Shown here: positions 16,426-25,838 of the stretch, in pieces
Layout of the letters: each line of letters begins with the position of its first letter
Position numbering within the stretch: position 1 is the first letter of the stretch
NCBI GenBank assembly: GCA_025924715.1
Contig: JAICHV010000034.1
Span: 1 to 40,049 of the forward strand
Source: Alphaproteobacteria bacterium
Lineage (GTDB): Bacteria; Pseudomonadota; Alphaproteobacteria; Micropepsales; Micropepsaceae
DNA length: 40,049 bases
Direction of reading: 5' to 3'
Program-made: the position numbers and the translations under genes
Notes under the pieces: generated by a model
Database searches by the model: none
Seen by the model: only the letters and a program-made list of their open reading frames with translations
What the model was told of the DNA's origin: nothing

Positions 16426-17936
16426 GCCTCGTAATGTTCCTTCACCAGCCGGTTCAGCAGTCGCACGCCCCAGCCGGTGGCCCAGCTTGGCGCCATGACC
16501 TTGCGTTCGCCGTCCTGCCAAGCGACGCCGGCGATATCCAGATGCGCCCAAGGGCGCCCCTCCTCCACGAAGCGTTTGAGGAATTGGGCCGCGGTAATCG
16601 AGCCGGAATTGGCGCCGCCGATATTCTTCACATCCGCGATCTTGGAGCGGATCATCTTGTCATAGGCGGGATCGAGCGGCAGCCGCCACACCCGCTCGCC
16701 GGTATAAAGCCCTGCTTCGGTCAGGCGCTGCGCCAGGCGGTCGTCATTGGCGAAGACGCCGGCATGTTCAAAACCCAGCGCCGCGACAATGGCGCCGGTC
16801 AAGGTGGCCAGATCGATGATGAAGCGCGGCTTGAAGCGCTGCTGGACATAGGTCAGGGCATCGGCCAGCACCAGCCGGCCTTCCGCATCGGTGTTGAGCA
16901 CTTCGATGGTCTGGCCGGACAGCGATTTCAAAACATCGTCCGGGCGAATGGCGTCAGGACCGGGCATGTTCTCCACCAGGCCGATAATGCCGACGGCATT
17001 GACCCTGGCCTTGCGCGTCGCCAGCGCCATCATGGTGCCGGTGACCGCCGCGGCGCCGGCCATGTCGCCTTTCATGCCCGCCATGGCATTGCCCGGTTTC
17101 AGCGACAAGCCGCCGGAATCAAAGCACACGCCCTTGCCGACAAAGGCGACCGGCGCGGCTTGCTTTTTTTTGCCTTTTTGGCCCGCGCCATTCCATTGCA
17201 TCACCACCAACTGGCTTTCCCGGGCCGAACCCTGGCCCACACCCAGCAGGGCGCCGAAGCCAAGCTTCTTCATCTGTGCTTCGCCCAGCACCTCGACCTT
17301 CACGCCCAGCCGGATCAGCGCGGTCTTGGCGCGGCGCGCGAACTCCGCCGGATACAGAACATTCGGCGGCTCGTTGACCAGATCGCGGGCCAAAAGCGTG
17401 CCATCCGCCACCGCGGCCAGACCGGCATAGGCTTTTTTCGCCGCCGCCACGTCCTTCACCGCAATGGTGAGAGTGACGAGGCGCTGTTCATACTCGTCCA
17501 GATTTTTGGTGCGGTATTTGTCGAAGCGATAGGCCCGCAGTCGCGCGCCGAAAGCGAGATGTGCCGCAATCTCGCCACTTTTCACTTTGCCTTTGGGGAT
17601 TTCGATCTCAAAAGTTGCGGCGGAATCACCCAGGGCCTGTAACCGGGCGGTAATCTGCGCCCCGATCTGCTCCAAGGCTTTTTCGTCCACGCTTTCGGGC
17701 TTGCCCAGTCCGACCAGCAACAGGCGCGATGCGGCAAGCCCGGCCGGGGCGGCGACTTCCAAAAACTGCCCGGATTTGCCTGTGAAACGCGAGAATTTCA
17801 GGGCCCGGGACAGCGCGCCGCCGCTGGCCTTGTCTGCCCGCAATGCGGCCGGCGCCAGCACGCCGCCCTCGGCCGCGGCCACCACCCAGCTTCCCCCGCT
17901 GGGAGCCGCTTTGGGCGCGGCAAAGGATATCTGCAT
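16422..17936 (-). CDS. pepA: Leucyl aminopeptidase (M17 family)
   Basis: PepA is a hexameric two-metal aminopeptidase that removes N-terminal residues from peptides in the cytoplasm. The 504-residue product has the N-terminal macro-like domain and a C-terminal catalytic domain. The metal and active-site motifs are complete: VGKGVCFDSGGLSLKP with the catalytic Lys and first ligands, and the signature NTDAEGRLVLADAL. GANSGSITAAQFLKRF and WAHLDIAGVAW are also typical. A GGAG site lies shortly upstream of the ATG. It is divergent from lptF across 74 bases, an arrangement widely seen in proteobacteria. Confidence 0.97.
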   Translation of the reverse strand: MQISFAAPKAAPSGGSWVVAAAEGGVLAPAALRADKASGGALSRALKFSRFTGKSGQFLEVAAPAGLAASRLLLVGLGKPESVDEKALEQIGAQITARLQALGDSAATFEIEIPKGKVKSGEIAAHLAFGARLRAYRFDKYRTKNLDEYEQRLVTLTIAVKDVAAAKKAYAGLAAVADGTLLARDLVNEPPNVLYPAEFARRAKTALIRLGVKVEVLGEAQMKKLGFGALLGVGQGSARESQLVVMQWNGAGQKGKKKQAAPVAFVGKGVCFDSGGLSLKPGNAMAGMKGDMAGAAAVTGTMMALATRKARVNAVGIIGLVENMPGPDAIRPDDVLKSLSGQTIEVLNTDAEGRLVLADALTYVQQRFKPRFIIDLATLTGAIVAALGFEHAGVFANDDRLAQRLTEAGLYTGERVWRLPLDPAYDKMIRSKIADVKNIGGANSGSITAAQFLKRFVEEGRPWAHLDIAGVAWQDGERKVMAPSWATGWGVRLLNRLVKEHYEA

Positions 17937-18010
17937 GGGGAGCTCCGTGGGTTGGATAAGAGGGTGAAACCACTCTAGTTTAGGGCGAATCGCGCGAAGG
18001 GCGAAAGGCC

Positions 18011-19174
18011 ATGGCGAAGGCCGGTATCAGCCGGGTAGGACGTCTCGGACTGCCGCAACTGTCCTGGTATGTACTGGGCCAATTGCTGGCGCCGGTGGCG
18101 CTGCTCACCTTTTTGATGACCTGTGTCATTATGCTGACCCAGTCGCTGCATCTGCTCGACTTGGTGATCAATCGCGGCCAGTCGGCGCCCACCTTTCTCT
18201 ATCTCATGGGACTGGTCCTGCCGGGCCTTTTGGCGATCATCATGCCGATCGCGTTTTTCTTCGGCACCTTGTTCACCTTGTCGCGCCTCAATGGCGACAG
18301 CGAATTGGTGGTGATGGCCTCGGCCGGCTTCAGCCAGCGGCAATTGGCGACCCCGGTGCTGATCGCGGCTTTCCTGGTGATGGCCCTGACCTGGGCTTGC
18401 ACCCTGTGGCTGGCGCCAGCCGGCGAGCGCGCGCTCAGCGCCAAAATGGTGGATGTCAATGCCGATATCGGCGCCGCTTTGCTGAATGAGGGCGCCTTCA
18501 ATCCCCTCGCCAAGGGCCTCACCGTTTTTATCCGATCGCTCGACGCCGATGGCCAGATGCATGGCATCCTGGTGCATGACAGCCGCGACACCAAACGGCC
18601 AATCACCTATCTGGCCCAGCGCGCGATTCTGGCACAGACCCCAGCGGGCGCGCGGCTGATCATGTTCGACGGAACCTTGCAGCAATCCAACGCCGCCGGA
18701 TCGAAATTGACCGTCGTCACTTTCCCCAGTTATACGATCGGGCTGGACCAGTTCGCCAGCGCGGCGCGGCCGAACTTGCTCAAGACCAATGAACGCTATT
18801 TGGGCGAATTGCTGTCGCCCAGCGAAAAAAATCTCAGCGAGAAGACCCGCAACGCTTTTCTCGCCGAGGCCCATAGCCGGTTGTCGCAGCCGCTCTATTG
18901 CCTGGCCTTCGCGCTGATATCGCTGGCGGCGATCCTGCGCGGCCGGCGGCAGCGCGGCGCCTTGGCGCTGCGCCTGACCATGGCCGCGCTGGCCGCCGCG
19001 GCGGTGCGCATCGCCGGTTACGGCATCGCCGGTCCCGCCGCCAGCCATCCGGCGTTGAACATTTTGTTTTATCTGGTGCCCCTGCTGGGCGCGGGCCTCC
19101 CCCTGCTGATGCTGATGGGTTACAGCCTACGCCCAGGGCGCAGGCGTGGTCCGGCCGAAGGCGTGCCGGCATGA
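18011..19174 (+). CDS. lptF: LPS export permease LptF
   Basis: LptF pairs with LptG in the inner membrane LptB2FG complex that extracts lipopolysaccharide for transport to the outer membrane. The 387-residue product has one N-terminal group of three helices, a periplasmic beta-rich domain (about residues 130-270) and three C-terminal helices, the YjgP/YjgQ layout. Features include LSWYVLGQLLAPVALLTFLMT, LPGLLAIIMPIAFFFG and, in the last part, RLSQPLYCLAFALISLAAIL. It overlaps lptG by 4 bases. The divergent pepA start lies 74 bases upstream, so the promoter must be within that gap. Confidence 0.93.
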   Translation: MAKAGISRVGRLGLPQLSWYVLGQLLAPVALLTFLMTCVIMLTQSLHLLDLVINRGQSAPTFLYLMGLVLPGLLAIIMPIAFFFGTLFTLSRLNGDSELVVMASAGFSQRQLATPVLIAAFLVMALTWACTLWLAPAGERALSAKMVDVNADIGAALLNEGAFNPLAKGLTVFIRSLDADGQMHGILVHDSRDTKRPITYLAQRAILAQTPAGARLIMFDGTLQQSNAAGSKLTVVTFPSYTIGLDQFASAARPNLLKTNERYLGELLSPSEKNLSEKTRNAFLAEAHSRLSQPLYCLAFALISLAAILRGRRQRGALALRLTMAALAAAAVRIAGYGIAGPAASHPALNILFYLVPLLGAGLPLLMLMGYSLRPGRRRGPAEGVPA

Positions 19175-20262
19175 CTTGGTCCTGGACGCTTTATCGCTAT
19201 CTGGCGATCCAGTTTCTGCTCGGCGTGGCGCTGGTCTATGGCGCCTTCCTGGCGCTGGCTTTCTCGATCGATATCGTCGACCTCCTCAACCGCACTTCCG
19301 GCCGCAATGCGGGCATGCCGGTAATCGTCACCATGGCGCTTTTGCAGCTCCCCGATCTGGGTCAGAAAATGATGCCATTCGCCATCCTGGGTGGGGGCGT
19401 CATCACCTTCGCGCGACTGTCGCGCAGCCAGGAACTGGTGGCCAGCCGCGCCGCCGGCGTTTCGGCTTGGGGATTTCTCCTGCCGCCCCTGGTGGTGGCG
19501 GTGGTGATCGGGATCATGGCAGTGACGGTCTTCACCCCCGTTTCGGCCCGCATGTTCAGCGAATTTGCCGGCCTGGAGGCGCGTTACATTAAAGGCGAGG
19601 CCTCGCAACTTTCGGTGTCGATCAACGGGCTATGGCTGCGCCAGGGCAACGAACAGCGCCAATCGGTCATTCATGCGCTGCGTGTCGCCCAGCAGGGGCG
19701 CCACCTCGAGGACGTGCTGGTGTTCCTGTACAAGAATGGCGACAATTTCATCGGCCGCATCGATGCCAAATCGGGCGATCTGGGCGATCATGTCTGGGTG
19801 CTGAAGGACGCCTGGGTTTCCGACACCAAGGCGGCGCCGGTGCATCACGATTTCTACAAGCTCGAAACCACCCTGACGCCGGAACAAATCCAGGAAAGCT
19901 TCGCCTCGCCCGATACCATATCGTTTTGGAACCTCCCCGGCTATATCCGCGCCGCCCAGGCTGCGGGCTTTTCCGCCCTGCGCTACCGCCTTTATCTCTA
20001 TACGCTTTATGCCCTGCCCGCGCTGTTCGCCGCCATGGTGTTCATGGCCGCCAGCTTTTCGCTGCGCCTTTCGCGCGAAGGTGGCATGGCCAAGGTGATC
20101 CTGTTCAGCGCCGCCTCAGGGTTCGGGGTTTATTTCTTCAGCACCTTGACGCAAGTGCTGGGCTATGACGGTGCCGTCCCTGTGCTGCTGGCGGCGACGG
20201 CGCCGGCGATCGCCTCGATCCTGATCGGCATGACGCTTCTGTTCAACCAGGAGGACGGATGA
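19171..20262 (+). CDS. lptG: LPS export permease LptG
   Basis: LptG is the second permease of the LptB2FG lipopolysaccharide exporter. The 363-residue product starts at an ATG overlapping the lptF stop (ATGA) with MTWSWTLYRYLAIQFLLG. It shows the same three helices, periplasmic domain and three helices as LptF, including LPDLGQKMMPFAILGGGVITFARLSRSQELVASRAAG, a stretch strongly conserved in this family (cited here in pieces). The C-terminal helices include FSLRLSREGGMAKVILFSAASGFGVYF. An upstream in-frame reading to 18898 lies inside lptF and is rejected. It overlaps lptD by 4 bases. Confidence 0.94.
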   Translation: MTWSWTLYRYLAIQFLLGVALVYGAFLALAFSIDIVDLLNRTSGRNAGMPVIVTMALLQLPDLGQKMMPFAILGGGVITFARLSRSQELVASRAAGVSAWGFLLPPLVVAVVIGIMAVTVFTPVSARMFSEFAGLEARYIKGEASQLSVSINGLWLRQGNEQRQSVIHALRVAQQGRHLEDVLVFLYKNGDNFIGRIDAKSGDLGDHVWVLKDAWVSDTKAAPVHHDFYKLETTLTPEQIQESFASPDTISFWNLPGYIRAAQAAGFSALRYRLYLYTLYALPALFAAMVFMAASFSLRLSREGGMAKVILFSAASGFGVYFFSTLTQVLGYDGAVPVLLAATAPAIASILIGMTLLFNQEDG

Positions 20263-22466
20263 AAATCCGGCTTCTGTTATCCGCCGCCCTCGCCTTCCTT
20301 GCCGTGATCCTTCCTGCCCAGTCTTCGCGGGCGCAAGGTCCGGCTAAACCCTCCGAAGACTCGGACCAGGCGCTGCTTCAGGCCGATGAGGTGGTCTATG
20401 ACGGCGACGCCCAGACCGTCGCCGCTGTCGGCCATGTCGAGATCGTCGACCAGGGCCGTATCCTCAACGCCGACAGCGTCACCTATGACCAGAAATCCGA
20501 CCGGGTGACCGCCGATGGCCATGTCAGCGTCACCGATGTCAGCGGCAATGTCGCCTTCGCCGATCATGTGGTGCTCACCGACCACATGCGCGACGGCGCG
20601 CTGCGCGGCTTCGGCGCGCTGATCGGCAAGAATGGACGGCTTGCCGCCGCCAGCGCCCAGCGCATCGCCGGCCGTCTGGTGATCGCCAATCGCGCCGTCT
20701 ACAGCCCTTGCAAGATCTGCAATCAGCCGGGACAACGAACCCCGCTCTGGCAGGTCAAGTCGGAGCGCGTGGTCTATGACCAGGAAAAGCATCGCATCCG
20801 TTTCAGCGGCGCGACTTTGGAATTTTCCGGCGTGCCGGTTCTCTATACCCCCGTCCTGACCGCGCCCGATCCCACGGTGCGCTATGCCAGCGGCTTGCTG
20901 GCGCCCGATTTCGGCAATTCGACCAAGATCGGCTATTTCGCGCGGGTGCCGGTCTATATCGCGCTCGGCAGCACCACCGACGCCACGGTGGCGGGGATGT
21001 ATGCGACCGAGGGCGGCGAAATGATCGAGGGCGAATATCGCGCCCGCTGGAACAATGGCGGCATGTGGCTGCAAGGCTCGCTGACCTATAACCCCAATGG
21101 CGGGCTCAATGGCCGTCCCGGCGCGCAAACCTATGATCATCTCTTCGGATCCGGGCGTTTCGGGCTCGGCGGCAATTGGCGGTTCGGCTTCGATGCCCAG
21201 CTCACCGACAATCCAGCCTATATGCGATTTTACGACATCTCGTTTCTGGACCGGCTGGTGAACGATCTGTTCGTGGACAATCAGACCGGCCGTAGCCGCT
21301 TTGCGGTCTTAGGCTATTATTTCCAGGGCCTGCGCTCCACCGATGTTGTCCGGGACATTCCGTTCGTGTTGCCGCGGTTGCAATACAGCTTCATTCCGAC
21401 CCGAAACGTCTTGGGCGGTCAGTTCCGTCTCGATGTCGACAGCGTGGCACTGACCCGCGGCAGCAGCAGCAACGACCAGCGGCTGACCGAGGAGGCCATC
21501 TGGAAAAAGCCGCTGGTGCTGCCCGGCGGGCAGCTTTGGACTTTTGTCCTGGCGGGGCGGGGCGACGAATATCATATCCAGACACCGGCGACCGCGACCG
21601 CCGGATCGTCGGACCAGTTCCTCAACCGCGGCACCGGCTATGCCGAACTGGATTGGCGCTGGCCCTTCATCGCCGAAGGCGGTGCCGGGCGCAGCTATAT
21701 TCTGGAGCCCATCGCGCAAATCATCGCGCAACCCTATGGCGGCAATCCGAAGGGCCTGCGCAACGAGGATTCCGCGGATTTCGAATTCGACGAAAACGAC
21801 GTCTTCAGCGTCGAGCAGATTCCCGGCTATGACCTTTTGGAAACCGGCCCGCGCGCCAATATCGGGTTGCGGGCAGCGGCACTGTTCCTGGGCGGTGAGG
21901 CGGAGGGCGTGTTCGGCCAGACCTATCGGCTGAAACCCGATCCGATCTTTGGCGCCGGCTCGGGTGAAACCGGCACCAGTTCCGACATCGTCGGCCGCGC
22001 CAGCATCAAGTTCCCCCATCTCAATTTCACGGACCGCTTCGATGTCGATCGCAGCGACGGCACCTTGCGGCGCCATGAAGTGTATGTGACCGGAACCTAT
22101 GGCCGTTCGGCGGTCCAGATCAGCTATGTGCAACTGCCGCCCGAGGCGCTGACCCTGGGTTTGGGCAACCGGCATGAAATCAACGCCCAAGCCGACATCA
22201 ATTTTTACCAGGATTGGCAGGCATTCGCGGCCATGCGGCGGGATCTGCAAACCAACCACATGCTGGATACCGAATTCGGGCTCGGCTATGAGAATGAATG
22301 CCTGGCGATTTCCCTGGCCTATCGGCGCAAATTCACCTCCGATCCCCTGCTCGGCGTGCCCCCCTCGACCTCGGTAATCCTGCGGTTTTCCCTGAAAACC
22401 GGGGACCAGCCGGTCCAGCCTTTCAGCCTGTTCCCCCAGGATGTCTTCGCCAGCATCCATCCTTGA
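20259..22466 (+). CDS. lptD: LPS assembly outer-membrane protein LptD
   Basis: LptD is the outer-membrane beta barrel that places lipopolysaccharide in the outer leaflet, with LptE as plug. The 735-residue product has a signal peptide (MKIRLLLSAALAFLAVILPA, cleavage near SRAQ). An N-terminal OstA/LptA-like beta-jellyroll follows (QADEVVYDGDAQTVAAVGHV, ADSVTYDQKSDRVTADGHV). Then comes a barrel of alternating strands. Cysteines in SPCKICNQPG and a single late one in NECLAISLAYRR are the positions that form interdomain disulfides in the family. It is the third gene of the lpt run, overlapping lptG by 4 bases. Confidence 0.95.
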   Translation: MKIRLLLSAALAFLAVILPAQSSRAQGPAKPSEDSDQALLQADEVVYDGDAQTVAAVGHVEIVDQGRILNADSVTYDQKSDRVTADGHVSVTDVSGNVAFADHVVLTDHMRDGALRGFGALIGKNGRLAAASAQRIAGRLVIANRAVYSPCKICNQPGQRTPLWQVKSERVVYDQEKHRIRFSGATLEFSGVPVLYTPVLTAPDPTVRYASGLLAPDFGNSTKIGYFARVPVYIALGSTTDATVAGMYATEGGEMIEGEYRARWNNGGMWLQGSLTYNPNGGLNGRPGAQTYDHLFGSGRFGLGGNWRFGFDAQLTDNPAYMRFYDISFLDRLVNDLFVDNQTGRSRFAVLGYYFQGLRSTDVVRDIPFVLPRLQYSFIPTRNVLGGQFRLDVDSVALTRGSSSNDQRLTEEAIWKKPLVLPGGQLWTFVLAGRGDEYHIQTPATATAGSSDQFLNRGTGYAELDWRWPFIAEGGAGRSYILEPIAQIIAQPYGGNPKGLRNEDSADFEFDENDVFSVEQIPGYDLLETGPRANIGLRAAALFLGGEAEGVFGQTYRLKPDPIFGAGSGETGTSSDIVGRASIKFPHLNFTDRFDVDRSDGTLRRHEVYVTGTYGRSAVQISYVQLPPEALTLGLGNRHEINAQADINFYQDWQAFAAMRRDLQTNHMLDTEFGLGYENECLAISLAYRRKFTSDPLLGVPPSTSVILRFSLKTGDQPVQPFSLFPQDVFASIHP

Positions 22467-22488
22467 GCCAGCAGATTTGCGCTTTGGC

Positions 22489-22516
22489 TTGATCGGAGCG
22501 GCAAATTGCTTATTCT
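22489..22516 (+). promoter_or_regulatory. Probable promoter for surA-pdxA-rsmA
   Basis: TTGATC (22489-22494) and TATTCT (22511-22516) are 16 bases apart, in the 106-base gap after lptD. A hairpin follows in the leader: AAGGGC (22529-22534) with GCCCTT (22540-22545). This would allow surA and the genes after it to be expressed independently of lptFGD. Confidence 0.42.
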
Positions 22517-22572
22517 ATGCAGCGGCTTAAGGGCGCAAGGCCCTTGCCATTGACCAACCAGCGGCGGACGAA

Positions 22573-24102
22573 TTGAAAACTCGCATTATCACGCCTGTTA
22601 TCATGCCTGGGCTTTTGGCCCTGCTGATCGGGGCCGCCACGCCGCTGCGGGCGCAGGATTTCGCCGATGCCGGTCCCGCCGTGCCCAACACGCCGCGCCA
22701 GGTGACGCCGCAATCGGTTGCCGCCCCGCCGCCGGGCAGCCCCGACGCCTCGCGGATCGATGCCAGTGACGGCAAGAGCGTGGACCCACTCGACACCCTG
22801 GATGGCAAGAGCCTCGATACCGCTCCCGCGGTCTCGACGGAAAATGAGAACGAGAACGGCATCGTTGCCACCGTCAATGACGAACCGATTTCCGATTTCG
22901 AATTGCGCCAGCGCATGTCCCTGGTCGCCGCGACGGTCCTCAACACCAAGCTCAGCGAGCTCAAGCCCGACGATTTCAAGCGGTTGCGAGCCCAGACCCT
23001 GCAGCAGCTCGAGGACGAAAGGATTCGCCTTCAGGAAGCCCAGAAGAAGCACATCACCGTCAGCCCCACGGAAGTGGACAAGGAGATTGGGCGGCTGCTG
23101 GCCCAGAACAGGGGCTCGGACGGAAAAAATCTCACCATCGAACAGCTGCGGTCCGTGCTCACCAATGCCGGCTCGAGCGAGGAGGCCCTGCGCGCCCAAT
23201 TCACCGCCCAGATTGCCTGGCAAAAGACGGTGCAGGACGAATATGGCGACCAGATCAACATTACCCAGACCGATATCGACGCGGAAATGGCGCGGGCCGC
23301 GGACGGCGCCACCAAGCCGCATTTCCTGGTGGCGGAGATTTTCTTACCCGTGGACAATTCCGACCAGGACGCCAAAGTCCAAAAGGACGCCGAGAATCTC
23401 GAAACCCAGATGAAGCAGGGCGCGCAATTCCAGACCCTGGCGCGCGAGTTCAGCCAGAGCCCAACGGCGGCGCAAGGCGGCGATCTGGGCTGGGTGCATG
23501 AGGGGCAACTGGCCCCCGAGCTCAGTGCCCAATTGGCGAAGATGAAAATCGGTGAAGTCTCGGCGCCGGTGCGCTCAGTCGGCGGTTATTACATTCTTGC
23601 CTTGCGGAACCGGCAGGAGCCTTTGGGCACCAAGATTGAGCCGGTGAAGACCGGCCCCGTCGATGCATCCGGCACCTTGAAGCTGGCGCGCCTGTTGCTG
23701 CCGCTGCCGCCCTCCGCCACCCAGCCCATGGTTGAAAACGCCATGAAGATCGCCGCCCAGGTGCGGGCCAGCTATAACGGCTGCGAACAGCTCGCCCAAC
23801 TGCCCAAGGAAATCACCGGCGCCATCTATTACGACATGGGCGAGATGAAGCTCCAAGATCTCAGCCCCGACCTTCAAAAGGGACTGGCCGCGACCAAGCC
23901 CGGCGAAATGGCGCCGCCCATGATGTCGGATGTCGGCGTCGAATTGATCGGCCGCTGCGACGCGCGGGTGGAAGAGCGTACCGCCTTTACCCTGCCCACC
24001 CGCGAACAGATCCAAAACCAATTGTTCGACGACCAGATTTCGGCGCTGGGTCGACGCTATTTGCGCGACCTCAAACGCGACGCCGATGTCGAGGTCCGCT
24101 AA
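22573..24102 (+). CDS. surA: SurA-type periplasmic peptidyl-prolyl isomerase
   Basis: This 509-residue protein resembles SurA, the periplasmic chaperone that escorts outer-membrane proteins, LptD among them, to the Bam complex. It starts at a TTG giving MKTRIITPVIMPGLLALLIG, a signal peptide ending near LRAQ. A proline-rich linker follows, then the SurA N-terminal domain (about residues 95-245, beginning IVATVNDEPISDFELRQRM). A parvulin domain spans about 252-350 (TLAREFSQSPTAAQGGDLGW, GEVSAPVRSVGGYYILAL). A second, degenerate domain occupies the rest. Position directly after lptD and before pdxA-rsmA matches the classical order. It overlaps pdxA by 17 bases. Confidence 0.93.
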   Translation: MKTRIITPVIMPGLLALLIGAATPLRAQDFADAGPAVPNTPRQVTPQSVAAPPPGSPDASRIDASDGKSVDPLDTLDGKSLDTAPAVSTENENENGIVATVNDEPISDFELRQRMSLVAATVLNTKLSELKPDDFKRLRAQTLQQLEDERIRLQEAQKKHITVSPTEVDKEIGRLLAQNRGSDGKNLTIEQLRSVLTNAGSSEEALRAQFTAQIAWQKTVQDEYGDQINITQTDIDAEMARAADGATKPHFLVAEIFLPVDNSDQDAKVQKDAENLETQMKQGAQFQTLAREFSQSPTAAQGGDLGWVHEGQLAPELSAQLAKMKIGEVSAPVRSVGGYYILALRNRQEPLGTKIEPVKTGPVDASGTLKLARLLLPLPPSATQPMVENAMKIAAQVRASYNGCEQLAQLPKEITGAIYYDMGEMKLQDLSPDLQKGLAATKPGEMAPPMMSDVGVELIGRCDARVEERTAFTLPTREQIQNQLFDDQISALGRRYLRDLKRDADVEVR

Positions 24103-25015
24103 CCCTCCGATATTGATCACCATGGGCGAGCCTGCCGGCATTGGGCCGGAGGTGGCGCTTGCCGCTTTTGCCGCGCTTGACGGGCGCGCCGGCAACCATC
24201 CCTTGAAGCTGGTGGGCGATGCGAGGGTTTTCGCGGCGCGCAAGGATGCCTTGATCGCGACCCGCGCCACCGTCCGGCCCGGCGAACTGGATCCCGTCAA
24301 CGCCGCGGCCGTGATCGAAGCGATCGAAATCGCTGCCGCCGCCTGTCTTTCCGGCGAAGCGGCGGCGATGGTGACGGCACCCATCCACAAAGCGGTGTTG
24401 ATGGAAGCGGGCTTTCCCCATCCCGGCCATACCGAATTTCTCGCAAGCCTCACCGGGGCCAGGCGGGCGGTGATGATGCTGGCCAGCGATGTCTTGAAAG
24501 TGGTGCCGCTGACGGTGCATCTGCCGCTGGCCAAGGTGCCGGGGGCCATCGATACCGACGCCATTGTCGAGACCTGCGAAATCCTGCTGGAATCGCTGCG
24601 CCGCGATTTCGCCATTGCCTCGCCCCGCATCGCCGTGGCGGGGCTCAATCCCCATGCCGGCGAAGAAGGACGGCTCGGGGACGAGGATCTGACCATCATC
24701 GCGCCGGCGGTTTCCACCATGGTCAAGCGCGGGCAGCGGGTGCGCGGGCCGCTGTCGGCCGATACGCTGTTTCACGAAGCGGCACGGCAAACCTATGACG
24801 CGGCCATCACCATGTATCACGACCAGGGCCTGATCCCGATCAAGACCCTGTCGTTCTGGGACGGCGTCAATGTCACACTAGGCTTACCGATCGTGCGCAC
24901 CTCGCCCGATCATGGCACCGCGGTCGACATCGCCGGGACGGGCAAGGCCGATGCGCGCTCGATGATTGCGGCGATCAGGATGGCCGCGGACATGGCCGAT
25001 GCCCGAGCCCGATAA
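24086..25015 (+). CDS. pdxA: 4-hydroxythreonine-4-phosphate dehydrogenase
   Basis: PdxA oxidises 4-phosphohydroxy-L-threonine in the DXP-dependent vitamin B6 pathway, using NAD and a divalent metal. The 309-residue product has the family start [17 protein letters not shown], the substrate motif TAPIHKAVL, the metal-site region with GHTEFLA, and the C-terminal signature [26 protein letters not shown] (cited in parts: [11 protein letters not shown] and NVTLGLP), then TSPDHGTA. The ATG at 24086 lies within the surA end, a 17-base overlap. It overlaps rsmA by 17 bases too, so surA, pdxA and rsmA are translated from one message. Confidence 0.96.
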   Translation: MSRSANPPILITMGEPAGIGPEVALAAFAALDGRAGNHPLKLVGDARVFAARKDALIATRATVRPGELDPVNAAAVIEAIEIAAAACLSGEAAAMVTAPIHKAVLMEAGFPHPGHTEFLASLTGARRAVMMLASDVLKVVPLTVHLPLAKVPGAIDTDAIVETCEILLESLRRDFAIASPRIAVAGLNPHAGEEGRLGDEDLTIIAPAVSTMVKRGQRVRGPLSADTLFHEAARQTYDAAITMYHDQGLIPIKTLSFWDGVNVTLGLPIVRTSPDHGTAVDIAGTGKADARSMIAAIRMAADMADARAR

Positions 25016-25832
25016 ACTGCCCCCGCTGCGTGAGGTGATTGCTGCCCACGGCCTCGCGGCCAAGAAGTCGCTGGGGCAGAATTTTCTTCTCGATCTCAAC
25101 CTCACCCGCAAGATCGCTCGCGCCGCCGGCGCCGGCGAAGGCGGGGTGTTCTATGAAGTGGGCCCTGGCCCCGGCGGCCTCACCCGGGCGCTGCTGGCCG
25201 AAGGCGCGGACAAGGTGATCGCGGTGGAGCGCGATGCCCGCTGCCTGCCGGCGCTGGAAGAGATCGCCGCCGCCTGGCCGGGAAAATTGCAAGTGATACC
25301 GGCCGATGCGATGGACCTGGAAGAAACCACCTTGTTGCCGCCGGACGTCCGCATCGCGGCCAACCTGCCTTACAATGTGGGCACGGCGCTCTTGATCAAA
25401 TGGCTGTCCAGCCCAACCTGGCCGCCTTTCTGGTCGAGCCTGACGCTGATGTTCCAGCGCGAGGTCGCCGAACGCATCATCGCCAAAGCCGGCAGCACCC
25501 ATTATGGACGATTGTCGGTCCTGGCCGGCTGGCGCAGCCGCGCCAAGATCCTGTTCGATGTCAATCGCAACGCCTTTGTGCCGCCGCCATCGGTGACGTC
25601 GTCCATCGTGCGGCTGGAACCGCTGGCAGAACCGGTGGCGCCGGCGCGTCTGGAAGATCTGGAGAAAATCACCGCCGCCGCCTTCGGCCAGCGCCGCAAG
25701 ATGCTGCGGCAAAGTTTGAAAGGTTTGGGCGGCGAAGCCTTGCTGGAACGCGCCGGCATCGACCCCACATCGCGGGCCGAAGAGCTGGATGTCACGCAGT
25801 TCGCGGGTTTGGCACGGGCGCTGAACGCGTGA
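24999..25832 (+). CDS. rsmA: 16S rRNA dimethyladenosine transferase
   Basis: RsmA (KsgA) dimethylates two adjacent adenosines near the 3' end of 16S rRNA during small-subunit maturation. The 277-residue product from the ATG at 24999 has the N-terminal [19 protein letters not shown], the SAM motif [15 protein letters not shown], the acidic ribose-binding position in VERDARCL, and the catalytic [11 protein letters not shown]. The C-terminal helical domain follows with [14 protein letters not shown]. An in-frame start at 24966 would lie deeper within pdxA and add 11 residues. The stop is 6 bases from the stop of convergent gmk. Confidence 0.96.
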   Translation: MPEPDKLPPLREVIAAHGLAAKKSLGQNFLLDLNLTRKIARAAGAGEGGVFYEVGPGPGGLTRALLAEGADKVIAVERDARCLPALEEIAAAWPGKLQVIPADAMDLEETTLLPPDVRIAANLPYNVGTALLIKWLSSPTWPPFWSSLTLMFQREVAERIIAKAGSTHYGRLSVLAGWRSRAKILFDVNRNAFVPPPSVTSSIVRLEPLAEPVAPARLEDLEKITAAAFGQRRKMLRQSLKGLGGEALLERAGIDPTSRAEELDVTQFAGLARALNA

Positions 25833-25838
25833 TGCCAA

